Shown here one piece after another: positions 14,687 to 22,932 of a stretch of DNA of 64,000 bases. Below the pieces are notes generated by a model. The model ran no database searches. It worked only from the letters and a program-made list of their open reading frames with translations, and was not told where the DNA came from. The translations under genes were made by a program, and so were the position numbers. The stretch is taken from NCBI RefSeq assembly GCF_002777975.1, contig NZ_NGVS01000034.1, positions 1 to 64,000 of the forward strand, read 5' to 3'. Every line of letters starts with the position of its first letter. The stretch's first letter is position 1. This DNA is from Shewanella carassii. GTDB taxonomy: Bacteria > Pseudomonadota > Gammaproteobacteria > Enterobacterales > Shewanellaceae.

Positions 14687-16585
14687 ATGGGATTTAAGAA
14701 ATCACTCGTGGCCTCTATGGTCACTTTGGTCGTCCTCAGCCTGTTGATCTCAAACTGGCTCTCCTATATCCAAATCAAAGAGGCCACCATCACAGGGGTC
14801 AACGACAAACTCATCAACGTTACCCGCAATGAGGCGACCAGAGTCATTACCTGGTTTGACGCCAAAGCCCAGGCAATGGAGCAACTGGCTCAGCACTATC
14901 ACCTGGGGAGCTATCTGGACAACTATGCCAACATCGCACGTCTCACCACAGATCTCACCGGAGTCGCCCGCATCTACTTCGGCTTCGATGACGGCAGCGC
15001 CTATTCCACAGAAACCAGTGATAAGTGGTTTAACGGCAAGGCGATTCCAGGGAAATACGACCCCAGGACGCGCCCTTGGTACCAACAAGGGAAGGCCACC
15101 AACCAGCTCGATGTCACCGATATCTATACCGATGATGGCACCGGCAACGAAGTAATCTCTATCTTACGAAACTTGGGCGATGGCGTGGTCCTGGGCGACA
15201 TTGAGCTCACCTACCTTCATGAGGTGGTTAGCGCGATAGATTACCCGGGGGCGGTGGCCCTGATCATGGATCAGACAGGTAAAGTGCTGGCTTCAGAGTC
15301 TCCCAAATTGGTTACCGGTAGCCACTTTACCGATTTTGGCCTCCCCCAAGTGGAACAGAAGCTGCTTAGCAATGATGAGATGATGCAGGAATATAATATC
15401 GATGGCATTGATAAGCTCGCCTTCTCGAAAGCAATTCCCTTGGTCAGTGGCAAACGCTGGTATCTATTCATCAGCGTGGATAAGTCGAGCGCCTATGCCG
15501 TGGTGGATCAGGCACTGAGAAACGCCGTCATCTCCTCCGCCATTATGTTGCTGTGTGCCATCACTATCCTGCTCGGGGTACTTTCTTTGATCTACCGTCC
15601 TATCTTGTCTCTCAAGGAGATGGTCACCGAGTTATCGAAAGGCAATGGCGATCTCACCAAACGGCTCGAGATACACAGCCAAGATGATCTGGGACAAATT
15701 TCCCAGGGGATCAATCAGTTTATCGCTAACCTGCAAGCCATGATGCAGGAAGTCATGCAGGCCTCGACACACATCTCAGGCGGTGTCGAACGGCTTGAGA
15801 CGGAAACCGAGACCAATCGCCAGATATTGTCGGCGCACACCAGAGAAACGGAACAGATTGTCGCGGCGGTAGAAGAGATGAGCGCCACAGCCAACGATGT
15901 CGCCCAAAATGGCAGTACAACCGCTTCCTTTACTCAGTTGACCAACGAACAGGCTCTGGCATCTAAACAAGTGGTTGCCGAGGCGACCGAAACGGTCAAT
16001 CGTCTGGTCAGGGAAGTCGAGGATACTGCAGAGCAGATAGGTCAAATAGACCGGGACACCACCAATATCACTCAGGTGTTGAAGGTCATCGGTGATATCG
16101 CGGATCAAACCAACCTACTGGCGCTCAATGCAGCCATTGAGGCGGCGCGGGCCGGCGAGCAGGGACGAGGATTCGCCGTGGTAGCCGATGAAGTGAGGGC
16201 TCTGGCGGCGCGGACCCAAGACAGTACCGCAGAAATTGAGGTGACGCTGAACAATCTCAGAGAGGCATCCAATAGTGCGATCCACTCGATGGAGAGAACC
16301 AAACAGACCTGCTTGGAAACGGCCAAAACCACAGAGAGAGTCGCCACAGATCTCGATACCATAGGCGGGTCTGTCAATCAGATTAACGACCTCAATACCC
16401 AGATAGCCACTGCCGCCGAAGAACAAAGCTCGGTCTCGGCGGAGATCACTCGTAACATGAGCGCTATCTGCGAAATGGCCAACGAGCTGGCTCGCAGCGG
16501 AGAATCCAGCCGTAACGAAACCGCCAACCTGGCCACCGCCAACCAACAGCTGGAACAGATTGTGGGGCAATTTAAACTCAGTTAA
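14687..16585 (+). CDS. Methyl-accepting chemotaxis protein with dCache sensor
   Basis: The 632-residue protein has TM1 (about 8-28), a periplasmic sensor (30-275) of dCache type with YDPRTRPWYQQG and IYTDDGTGNE signatures, TM2 (about 282-304), a HAMP domain (YRPILSLKEMVTELSKGNGD on) and a cytoplasmic signalling domain with the hairpin tip NLLALNAAIEAARAGEQGRG. It ends QIVGQFKLS, with no NWETF-type CheR/CheB tether pentapeptide. The Y-x-x-x-x-R-x-W-Y sensor pattern occurs in dCache domains that bind small amino or carboxylic ligands; the actual ligand is unknown. It directly follows the respiratory operon and porin, so chemotaxis toward the same substrate is a reasonable inference. Confidence 0.93.
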   Translation: MGFKKSLVASMVTLVVLSLLISNWLSYIQIKEATITGVNDKLINVTRNEATRVITWFDAKAQAMEQLAQHYHLGSYLDNYANIARLTTDLTGVARIYFGFDDGSAYSTETSDKWFNGKAIPGKYDPRTRPWYQQGKATNQLDVTDIYTDDGTGNEVISILRNLGDGVVLGDIELTYLHEVVSAIDYPGAVALIMDQTGKVLASESPKLVTGSHFTDFGLPQVEQKLLSNDEMMQEYNIDGIDKLAFSKAIPLVSGKRWYLFISVDKSSAYAVVDQALRNAVISSAIMLLCAITILLGVLSLIYRPILSLKEMVTELSKGNGDLTKRLEIHSQDDLGQISQGINQFIANLQAMMQEVMQASTHISGGVERLETETETNRQILSAHTRETEQIVAAVEEMSATANDVAQNGSTTASFTQLTNEQALASKQVVAEATETVNRLVREVEDTAEQIGQIDRDTTNITQVLKVIGDIADQTNLLALNAAIEAARAGEQGRGFAVVADEVRALAARTQDSTAEIEVTLNNLREASNSAIHSMERTKQTCLETAKTTERVATDLDTIGGSVNQINDLNTQIATAAEEQSSVSAEITRNMSAICEMANELARSGESSRNETANLATANQQLEQIVGQFKLS

Positions 16586-16598
16586 ATCAGTAGAACAC

Positions 16599-16624
16599 GG
16601 GGGCTTTCACCCGAAGCCCCCTTT
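16599..16624 (+). terminator. Terminator after chemoreceptor gene
   Basis: GGGGGCTT and AAGCCCCC form an 8-bp stem around a seven-base loop, followed by TTT. Confidence 0.8.
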
Positions 16625-16689
16625 CCCAACGGTGACTGAAACAAAGCCTTAAACAAGGTTTAGTGTAAAACCGGTTCGGTTGTACTCGC

Positions 16690-17016
16690 TTAGTCAAACC
16701 AACGCTTCAGCGTCTGATCGGCTTCCTGTTTCACCTCGGCGTTCACATAAAGACTCACCATGGCGAGTGCCGCCGCCAAAGCACCGAGATCATCACTGAA
16801 ACCCACTAACGGGGTCAGATCCGGAATCGCATCCAAAGGAGTAATAAAATAAGCTAAGGCACCAAAGATCGCGGCCTTGGCCCATTTGGGGGTATCTGGC
16901 CTCTGGGCGGCGTAATATAGCCAGAGCGCCTTCTGGACGACCTCCCGCCCCGCCTGCTTGGCGTAATCTTTGAGCTTGGCCCAAAAACCGCTATCACTGT
17001 ATTGCTCTTGTTCCAT
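16690..17016 (-). CDS. YkvA family (DUF1232) membrane protein
   Basis: The 108-residue protein carries the DUF1232 core AKAAIFGALAYFITPLDAIPDLTPLVGFSDDLG, recognisable by the Y-x-x-x-P-x-D-x-I-P-D motif and following GF-x-DD. Two hydrophobic segments flank it (about 46-62 and 75-90). The ATG at 17016 is preceded by GGAGATGAG. The function of the family is unknown. It converges on the chemoreceptor gene and is read away from the speF region, so it bounds the respiratory locus. Confidence 0.88.
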   Translation of the reverse strand: MEQEQYSDSGFWAKLKDYAKQAGREVVQKALWLYYAAQRPDTPKWAKAAIFGALAYFITPLDAIPDLTPLVGFSDDLGALAAALAMVSLYVNAEVKQEADQTLKRWFD

Positions 17017-17495
17017 CTCATCTCCACTCGATGTGTTTTAATGGTTCCCTCAATGTTCCTTGCCTGACTAGCTCTCGTCAATGTTGATGACTCAAATATG
17101 CGAATGTCTCTCAGCTTGGACTGAAAGTCGTTCGCCGCCTTAGGACAAGGGTGAATAATGCAATAATCACCAACCACTTTTGCCGTTTGCGCAGCAAAAT
17201 TAAAGGGTTTTTTAAAAATACGAAAAAATGAAATATTTATTCAAATTAGCGCTCACGGTGCGCATAATTACTCAATCAACATTTAAATTCAATCTTTTTG
17301 AAATAAACCAGAACCTCAATGCCGATAGAGAAACAGCCATAAGCTATTAAAACAATTAAATTTTAAATATCGCTGATACAGTTTTTTACAACTAATTAGA
17401 ACTATGACTCAGCTCATATTTTTATTTTTTGCCCAGATATAAACTCGCCAATAAGTTATCAAAAGTGCTTTTCTCTAAACGTAACGGAGTTGTAT
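17017..17495. other. AT-rich upstream region of the speFL-speF operon
   Basis: 479 bp between the ykvA-like gene and the leader peptide. From about 17200 it is strongly AT-rich. A TATAAA at 17438-17443 is a possible -10 element, but no good -35 lies 16-18 bases upstream. A short dyad (GCGC-TCACGGT-GCGC) is at 17250-17264. I found no open frame of coding appearance here. Confidence 0.6.
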
Positions 17496-17615
17496 ATGAA
17501 GAGAAAGTCCAAAATCATGGCGCATATAAGGCGTACCCGACATATCATGATGCCTACCCATCGTGATTATTTTGACCACTCTTTCTTTTTCCCTGCCACC
17601 GCCCTCTCCAACTAA
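17496..17615 (+). CDS. speFL: SpeFL-like ornithine-sensing leader peptide (39 aa)
   Basis: An ATG at 17496, with GGAG eight bases before, opens a 39-codon frame ending TAA at 17613-17615. The peptide contains MAHIRRTRHIMMPTHRDYFD followed by HSFFF. E. coli SpeFL, as I recall it, reads MPHIRRTTHIMKFAHRNSFD then FHFF, so the HIRRTxHIM block and the downstream HR..FD..FF block are both conserved in order and spacing. In E. coli this peptide stalls the ribosome when ornithine is bound and so prevents Rho termination ahead of speF. Here it lies 270 bases upstream of speF in the same orientation. It contains rare ATA-AGG codons at the sensor HIRR. It is too short for routine gene calling. Confidence 0.88.
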   Translation: MKRKSKIMAHIRRTRHIMMPTHRDYFDHSFFFPATALSN

Positions 17616-17885
17616 TGGGGATAGGCTGCTCCGCGCATCCATCTCCTTAGTATCCCCAATACATACAATTAGTTGCTTTTACTCGGCCGGTAATATCCTG
17701 CACGCGTAACGGTAAGGCTTTCTTATACCTTTTCTCTGGCGAAGCATTCGTCATGGTATCTCTACGCCTTACATAAATATCGCTGCTTGAATATATCAGC
17801 CCAGGGCTGACTTTATCTAAATTTTAATGTTGGAATTTATTTTTCCGATACGAGCCCTGCTGAATTTTTTAAATAAGGTTATTTT
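17616..17885 (+). promoter_or_regulatory. Structured leader between speFL and speF
   Basis: 270 bp without a gene. Directly at the leader stop, TGGGGATA (17616-17623) can pair with TATCCCCA (about 17651-17658). GTAAGGC (17712-17718) plus ATACC (17725-17729) pairs with GGTAT (17755-17759) plus GCCTTAC (17766-17772), giving a two-part stem. TCAGCC-CA-GGGCTGA near 17799-17813 is a third hairpin. By analogy with E. coli the segment would carry the Rho-dependent attenuation site controlled by the leader peptide; C-rich, G-poor stretches lie around 17580-17650. The pairings are read by eye. Confidence 0.6.
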
Positions 17886-20051
17886 ATGAAATCATTAAAA
17901 ATTGCAGCAAGTTTATCTGTTCGCTCTTGTTTTGATACTGAAAGAGAAGTTGTCAACGTATTAACTACCGACTTTTGCGATATTGGTGCCGTGGTTGTTT
18001 CAGTCACAGATGTGAATAACGGCATAGTCGACAAAATCAATAACACAGGCCTGAAACTGCCGATCTTCGTTGCCGTATGTTGTGAAGAAGCCTTTCCCGA
18101 TGATATCTGCTCTTCCATTACCGGCGTATTTGAGCTTTGCGCCAGCAGCAGTACCGCATTTTACGGCAAACAGGTAGAAACCGCGCTCAATAAATATGAG
18201 CAGGCGCTGCTGCCACCTTTCTTCGGCACGCTGAAAAAGTATGTCGATATGGGTAACTCTACCTTTGCCTGCCCAGGACACCAAGGCGGCCAGTTCTTCC
18301 GTAAGCACCCGGTTGGTCGCCAGTTTTTTGATTTCTTTGGCGAAACAGTATTCCGCGCTGACATGTGTAACGCCGACGTCAGACTGGGCGACCTGCTGAT
18401 CCACGAAGGCGCCCCCTGTGATGCCCAGAAGCATGCCGCCAAGGTATTCAATGCCGACAAGACTTACTTTGTCCTCAACGGCACTTCAGCCTCCAACAAG
18501 GTGGTGTGTAATGCACTGCTGACCAAGGGCGATCTGGTACTGTTTGACCGCAACAACCATAAGTCAAACCACCACGGCGCGCTGATCCAGGCCGGAGCTA
18601 CCCCGGTTTATCTGGAAACGGCCCGTAACCCCTTCGGCTTTATCGGCGGTATCGATGCCCATTGTTTCAGCGAAAACTATCTGCGCGAAGAAGTCCGCAA
18701 GGTTGACCCCAGCCGCGCCGATGCCAAACGCCCCTTCCGCCTGGCGGTGATCCAGCTGGGTACCTACGACGGCACCATATATAACGCCCGTCAGGTCGTG
18801 GACAAGATAGGTCACCTGTGTGACTACATACTGTTTGACTCCGCCTGGGTGGGCTATGAGCAGTTTATCCCCATGATGAACGACTGTTCACCGCTGTTGC
18901 TGGAGCTGAGCGCAGAAGATCCGGGGATCCTGGTGACCCAGTCGGTACACAAACAACAGGCCGGTTTCTCACAAACCTCGCAAATCCACAAGAAAGACAG
19001 CCATATCAAGGGCCAGGACAGATACTGCAACCATAAACGTTTCAACAACGCCTTTATGTTGCACGCCTCCACCAGCCCCTTCTACCCGCTGTTTGCCGCA
19101 CTGGATGTCAACGCCAAGATGCACGAAGGCGCCAGTGGCCGCTTCCTATGGCGTGAGGCGGTGAAAGCCGGTATCGAAGCCCGTAAACTGCTGCTGAAAA
19201 AGTGCAAATATATCAAGCCGTTCATTCCGCCAATGATAGAAGGTACCCCATGGCAGGATCATGAAACCGAACAGATGGCCGATGACCTGCGCTTCTTCGA
19301 ATTCGAACCCGGTCAGAAATGGCATGCCTTCGAGGGATATGAGAAAGGCCAATACTTCGTCGACCCTTGTAAGTTCCTGCTGACGACTCCGGGTATCGAT
19401 GCCGAAACCGGCAAGTACACCAACTTCGGTATTCCGGCGACGATTCTGGCCAACTTCCTGCGTGAAAATAACATCATTCCGGAGAAGTGCGACCTCAACT
19501 CGATTCTGTTCCTGATCACCCCGGCCGAAAACATGGCCAAGATGCAGCATCTGGTATCTCAGATTGCCCGCTTCGAGAAGCTGGTCGATGAAGATGCGCC
19601 GCTGTCTGAAGTGCTGCCCAATGTCTACAACGCCAACAAGGAACGCTATCAGGGTTACACCATACGCCAGCTGTGTCAGGAGATGCATGATCTCTATGTC
19701 AGCCATGATGTAAAACAGCTGCAAAAAGAGATGTTCCGTCAGGCCCACTTCCCCAAAGCCGTGATGAACCCACAGGAAGCCAACATAGAGTTTATCCGCG
19801 GTAATGTGGAGCTGGTGCCCCTGTCACAGATAGAGGGTCGCATCGCGGCCGAAGGCGCCCTGCCTTACCCACCGGGAGTGCTCTGTGTAGTTCCCGGCGA
19901 GATCTGGGGTGGCGCGGTTCAACGTTACTTCCTCGCCCTGGAAGAAGGGATCAATCTGCTGCCGGGGTTCTCACCTGAGCTGCAGGGCGTGTATCTGGAA
20001 CAAACCCCTGAAGGCCGACAACAAGCCATGGGCTATGTCCTGAAAGCTTAA
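17886..20051 (+). CDS. speF: Inducible ornithine decarboxylase SpeF
   Basis: The 721-residue protein is collinear with E. coli SpeF (about 732 residues): an N-terminal wing domain (1-110), a large PLP domain with CPGHQGGQFFR, NGTSASNK and FDRNNHKSNHHGA, the cofactor lysine K356 in TQSVHKQQAGFSQ, and the C-terminal part with ALPYPPGVLCVVPGEIWGG. It converts ornithine to putrescine and CO2, consuming a proton, so it serves both polyamine supply and acid stress. It is followed 58 bases later by potE and preceded by a SpeFL-like leader. A lysine or arginine decarboxylase is unlikely given the PotE partner and the SpeFL leader. Confidence 0.95.
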   Translation: MKSLKIAASLSVRSCFDTEREVVNVLTTDFCDIGAVVVSVTDVNNGIVDKINNTGLKLPIFVAVCCEEAFPDDICSSITGVFELCASSSTAFYGKQVETALNKYEQALLPPFFGTLKKYVDMGNSTFACPGHQGGQFFRKHPVGRQFFDFFGETVFRADMCNADVRLGDLLIHEGAPCDAQKHAAKVFNADKTYFVLNGTSASNKVVCNALLTKGDLVLFDRNNHKSNHHGALIQAGATPVYLETARNPFGFIGGIDAHCFSENYLREEVRKVDPSRADAKRPFRLAVIQLGTYDGTIYNARQVVDKIGHLCDYILFDSAWVGYEQFIPMMNDCSPLLLELSAEDPGILVTQSVHKQQAGFSQTSQIHKKDSHIKGQDRYCNHKRFNNAFMLHASTSPFYPLFAALDVNAKMHEGASGRFLWREAVKAGIEARKLLLKKCKYIKPFIPPMIEGTPWQDHETEQMADDLRFFEFEPGQKWHAFEGYEKGQYFVDPCKFLLTTPGIDAETGKYTNFGIPATILANFLRENNIIPEKCDLNSILFLITPAENMAKMQHLVSQIARFEKLVDEDAPLSEVLPNVYNANKERYQGYTIRQLCQEMHDLYVSHDVKQLQKEMFRQAHFPKAVMNPQEANIEFIRGNVELVPLSQIEGRIAAEGALPYPPGVLCVVPGEIWGGAVQRYFLALEEGINLLPGFSPELQGVYLEQTPEGRQQAMGYVLKA

Positions 20052-20059
20052 CCATAAGC

Positions 20060-20080
20060 GGCGGGGCATGGCGCCCCGCC
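20060..20080 (+). other. Intercistronic GC-rich hairpin speF-potE
   Basis: GGCGGGGC and GCCCCGCC form an 8-bp stem with a five-base loop and no T-run. It probably protects the upstream speF message or tunes potE level rather than ending transcription. Confidence 0.55.
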
Positions 20081-20109
20081 ACCTGGCAACATGACTTAGG
20101 TAAATAATT

Positions 20110-21429
20110 ATGAGCAAAGCAAATAATAAAATTGGCGTGGTTCAGTTAACCATACTCACCATAGTGAACATGATGGGCTCGGGTATCATTATGCTGCCAA
20201 CCCAGCTGGCTCAGGTGGGAACGATTTCAGTGCTGTCCTGGTTGGTGACAGCGGCGGGTTCAACGGCATTGGCCTACGCCTTTGCCAAGTGCGGTATGTT
20301 CAGCAAAAAATCCGGTGGTATGGGCGGTTATGCCGAGTACGCCTTCGGTCGCAGTGGCAACTTTATGGCCAACTATACCTATGCGGTATCTCTGTTGATC
20401 GCCAACGTGGCCATCGCGATTTCCGCTGTGGGTTATGGTGCCGTGCTGTTCGGTGTCGAACTCAGCCCCATCGCTATCTGTCTGTCCACCATAGGTGTGC
20501 TCTGGTTGGCCACAGTGGCTAACTTCGGTGGCGCCCGCATCACAGGTCAGGTATCCAGTATCACAGTGTGGGGGATTATCATTCCGGTTATCGGGGTATC
20601 TATCATAGGTTGGTACTGGTTCGACTTTGACCTGTACAAGGCGGCCTGGAACCCCCACGACATGCCATTCTTCAAGGCTCTGGGTGGTTCAATCGCCATG
20701 ACACTGTGGGCTTTCCTGGGATTGGAATCTGCCTGTGCCAACTCTGAAGCAGTAGAGAACCCAGAGAAAAACGTGCCTATCGCGGTAATGGGCGGCACCA
20801 TAGGTGCAGCGGTTATCTACATCATCTCTACCAATGTGATCGCCGGTATTGTACCCAACGGAGAGCTGGCGCTGTCCAATGCACCTTTCGGTCTGGCCTT
20901 TGCGCAAATGTTCAACCCCACCATCGGTTCCATCGTCATGGCCTGCGCCATCATCTCTTGTACCGGTTCCCTGCTGGGTTGGCAGTTCACCATCGCCCAG
21001 GTGTTCAAGTCATCTGCCGATGAAGGTTTCTTCCCTAAAGCCTTCTCCAAGGTAACCAAGAAAGACGCCCCGGTCGTCGGCATGCTGATCATCGTTTCGG
21101 TACAAACCGTACTGTCACTGATGACCATCAGCCCCTCACTGAGCAAACAGTTTGAGGCGCTGGTTAACCTGGCCGTGGTCACCAACATCATCCCTTATAT
21201 CCTTTCCATGGCTGCTCTGGGTGTGATGCAAAAACAATTGAATATCCCTGTAAAACAAGCCCGAATTGCCAACTTTATGGCCGTAATTGGTGCCCTGTAT
21301 AGCTTCTATGCCCTCTATAGCTCAGGGGAAACCGCCGTGATGCTGGGGTCTATTGCCACCTTCTTCGGTTGGACCCTGTTCGGCGTCATCTCCAACAAAA
21401 ATGCCAAACAGCAATTGAAACACGCTTAA
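20110..21429 (+). CDS. potE: Putrescine-ornithine antiporter PotE
   Basis: The 439-residue inner-membrane protein has the same length as E. coli PotE and the APC-family start NMMGSGIIMLPTQLAQVG (substrate-binding GSGI loop). About 12 membrane segments follow, with SGGMGGYAEYAFG and ALGGSIAMTLWAFLGLESAC (the conserved Glu of segment 6). It exchanges internal putrescine for external ornithine, feeding SpeF and exporting its product. It is the second gene of the speF operon. Confidence 0.95.
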   Translation: MSKANNKIGVVQLTILTIVNMMGSGIIMLPTQLAQVGTISVLSWLVTAAGSTALAYAFAKCGMFSKKSGGMGGYAEYAFGRSGNFMANYTYAVSLLIANVAIAISAVGYGAVLFGVELSPIAICLSTIGVLWLATVANFGGARITGQVSSITVWGIIIPVIGVSIIGWYWFDFDLYKAAWNPHDMPFFKALGGSIAMTLWAFLGLESACANSEAVENPEKNVPIAVMGGTIGAAVIYIISTNVIAGIVPNGELALSNAPFGLAFAQMFNPTIGSIVMACAIISCTGSLLGWQFTIAQVFKSSADEGFFPKAFSKVTKKDAPVVGMLIIVSVQTVLSLMTISPSLSKQFEALVNLAVVTNIIPYILSMAALGVMQKQLNIPVKQARIANFMAVIGALYSFYALYSSGETAVMLGSIATFFGWTLFGVISNKNAKQQLKHA

Positions 21430-21437
21430 AGGCTTAC

Positions 21438-21465
21438 GGGCGCGCACTCCCCGGCGTGCGCGCCC
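21438..21465 (+). other. GC-rich hairpin after potE
   Basis: GGGCGCGCAC and GTGCGCGCCC form a 10-bp perfect stem with an eight-base loop. No T-run follows, and the next gene starts 41 bases later, so partial read-through into the porin gene is likely. Confidence 0.6.
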
Positions 21466-21506
21466 ACCCCAAATTAAATCAATAACAACATTGGATGAGG
21501 TGGACT

Positions 21507-22661
21507 ATGAACAAGACAATACTGGCGCTGGCAATCCCTGCGCTGCTGCTCTGCGGCTCAGCCCGGGCAATCGAGCTGTACAAGGATGACAGCAATAGCT
21601 TTGGCATCAGCGGCTGGCTGGGTTTCGCCGCCTACAATGATGGCCACGAGACCTCAGTGATTGACGACACATCAAGGATACGTTTGAGCTTCGAGCGTAA
21701 AGAGCGCAACGGCTGGACCGCCTATGCCGTCACCGAATGGGGCATCAACATGGTCACTAGTGATGACAATCTGGTGCTACAGGGCGGCAGACTCGCCGCA
21801 GAGAAAACCGATGACTTCCTCAACAACCGCCTGGGTTATGTCGGCCTGTCCCACGATACCTGGGGTAGCCTGACCTTCGGGAAGCAGTGGGGCGCCTATT
21901 ATGACGTGGCCGGTACCACAGACTTACCCAATGTCGTGGCCGGTTATGCCGTCGGTGCTTACACCTTCGGTGATGGTGGTCTGACGGGTACCGGGCGCGC
22001 CGATGCCGCATTCCAGTACCGCAATGACTTTGGCCCGCTGCATCTGGCACTGCAATACGCCGCCAAGCAAGATGGTGAGGTCTCGGTACAGGACAGCAAC
22101 GGCGAACCACTGGCCAACTCTGAACTGGACTTTGATTCCAGCTACGGTGCCAGCCTGACCTACAGCGTCACTGACAAGTTCAAACTGCTGGCTGGCTTCA
22201 ACCGTGGTGATATCGATGGCCACCTGGAAGGTACCGAACTCAAGGTGACCAACCAGATAGTAGGCATAGGTGCCATGTATGGCGACTATTATCACTATGC
22301 ACCCAACCGTGAAGCCAGCGGTTTGTATGTGGGTTTCAACGCCCACAAGAGTGACAACAACGAACTGGTTGGCGGTGAACTGTACGACGCCACCGGCGCC
22401 GAGCTGATGGTGGCCTACCAATACGACAACGGCTTTGTGCCCATTGCCATGTTGAGCTACCTGGATCTGGATACAGATCAGCACAGCGCCATTCAAGGGA
22501 ACTGGCGTCGCCAGTTTGCCATGCTGGGTCTGCACTATAGATACAGCAGAGACACTGTGATGTTCTTTGAGGCCAAGCTGGACTTCAGCGACATGGATGA
22601 CCCGGCCGAAGATGCCGCCCAGGACAATAACTTCGCCGTGGGGATCAACTACTTCTTTTAA
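21507..22661 (+). CDS. Outer-membrane porin downstream of potE
   Basis: The start at 21507 is chosen because GAGG lies 6 bases upstream; the in-frame ATG at 21495 would put that site inside the gene. The 384-residue protein has a signal peptide (MNKTILALAIPALLLCGSARA, cleavage before IEL). A 16-strand OmpC-type barrel pattern follows: SRIRLSFERKERNGWTAYAV, NRLGYVGLSHDTWGSLTFGK and a C-terminal NFAVGINYFF ending in Phe for BamA recognition. It could let ornithine in and putrescine out, judging by its position after speF-potE; that is inference. A strong terminator follows. Confidence 0.88.
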   Translation: MNKTILALAIPALLLCGSARAIELYKDDSNSFGISGWLGFAAYNDGHETSVIDDTSRIRLSFERKERNGWTAYAVTEWGINMVTSDDNLVLQGGRLAAEKTDDFLNNRLGYVGLSHDTWGSLTFGKQWGAYYDVAGTTDLPNVVAGYAVGAYTFGDGGLTGTGRADAAFQYRNDFGPLHLALQYAAKQDGEVSVQDSNGEPLANSELDFDSSYGASLTYSVTDKFKLLAGFNRGDIDGHLEGTELKVTNQIVGIGAMYGDYYHYAPNREASGLYVGFNAHKSDNNELVGGELYDATGAELMVAYQYDNGFVPIAMLSYLDLDTDQHSAIQGNWRRQFAMLGLHYRYSRDTVMFFEAKLDFSDMDDPAEDAAQDNNFAVGINYFF

Positions 22662-22728
22662 CTGAACTTCTATAGCGGCACACTCCCGCTCCATTGCTGG
22701 CAGTACCCTTTTTGCCAGGCACGCTCGG

Positions 22729-22766
22729 CCACCCTGACCCCACTTCCTTCCAGGGTGGTTTTTTTT
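22729..22766 (+). terminator. Rho-independent terminator of the speF-potE-porin unit
   Basis: CCACCCT (22729-22735) pairs with AGGGTGG (22752-22758), followed by a run of eight T. Confidence 0.9.
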
Positions 22767-22932
22767 ACTTGAAACCGAAAAGATTGGCGGGAGATATGCC
22801 CCCCAGGCTCCACTCAAAACGACCGGCATCATGGCGCATTTCTGGAAAGCTTAAGCCTAAACCGTTAGGATACTTGCCATCCCGCGGCTTCAGTGGACGC
22901 AGCCGCGCCAACGCAAAAAAGTAGCCAAGGTC

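Noticed and set aside
17250..17264. GCGC-flanked dyad upstream of speFL as an operator
   Set aside because: The arms are only four bases, and such dyads are expected by chance in 480 bp.
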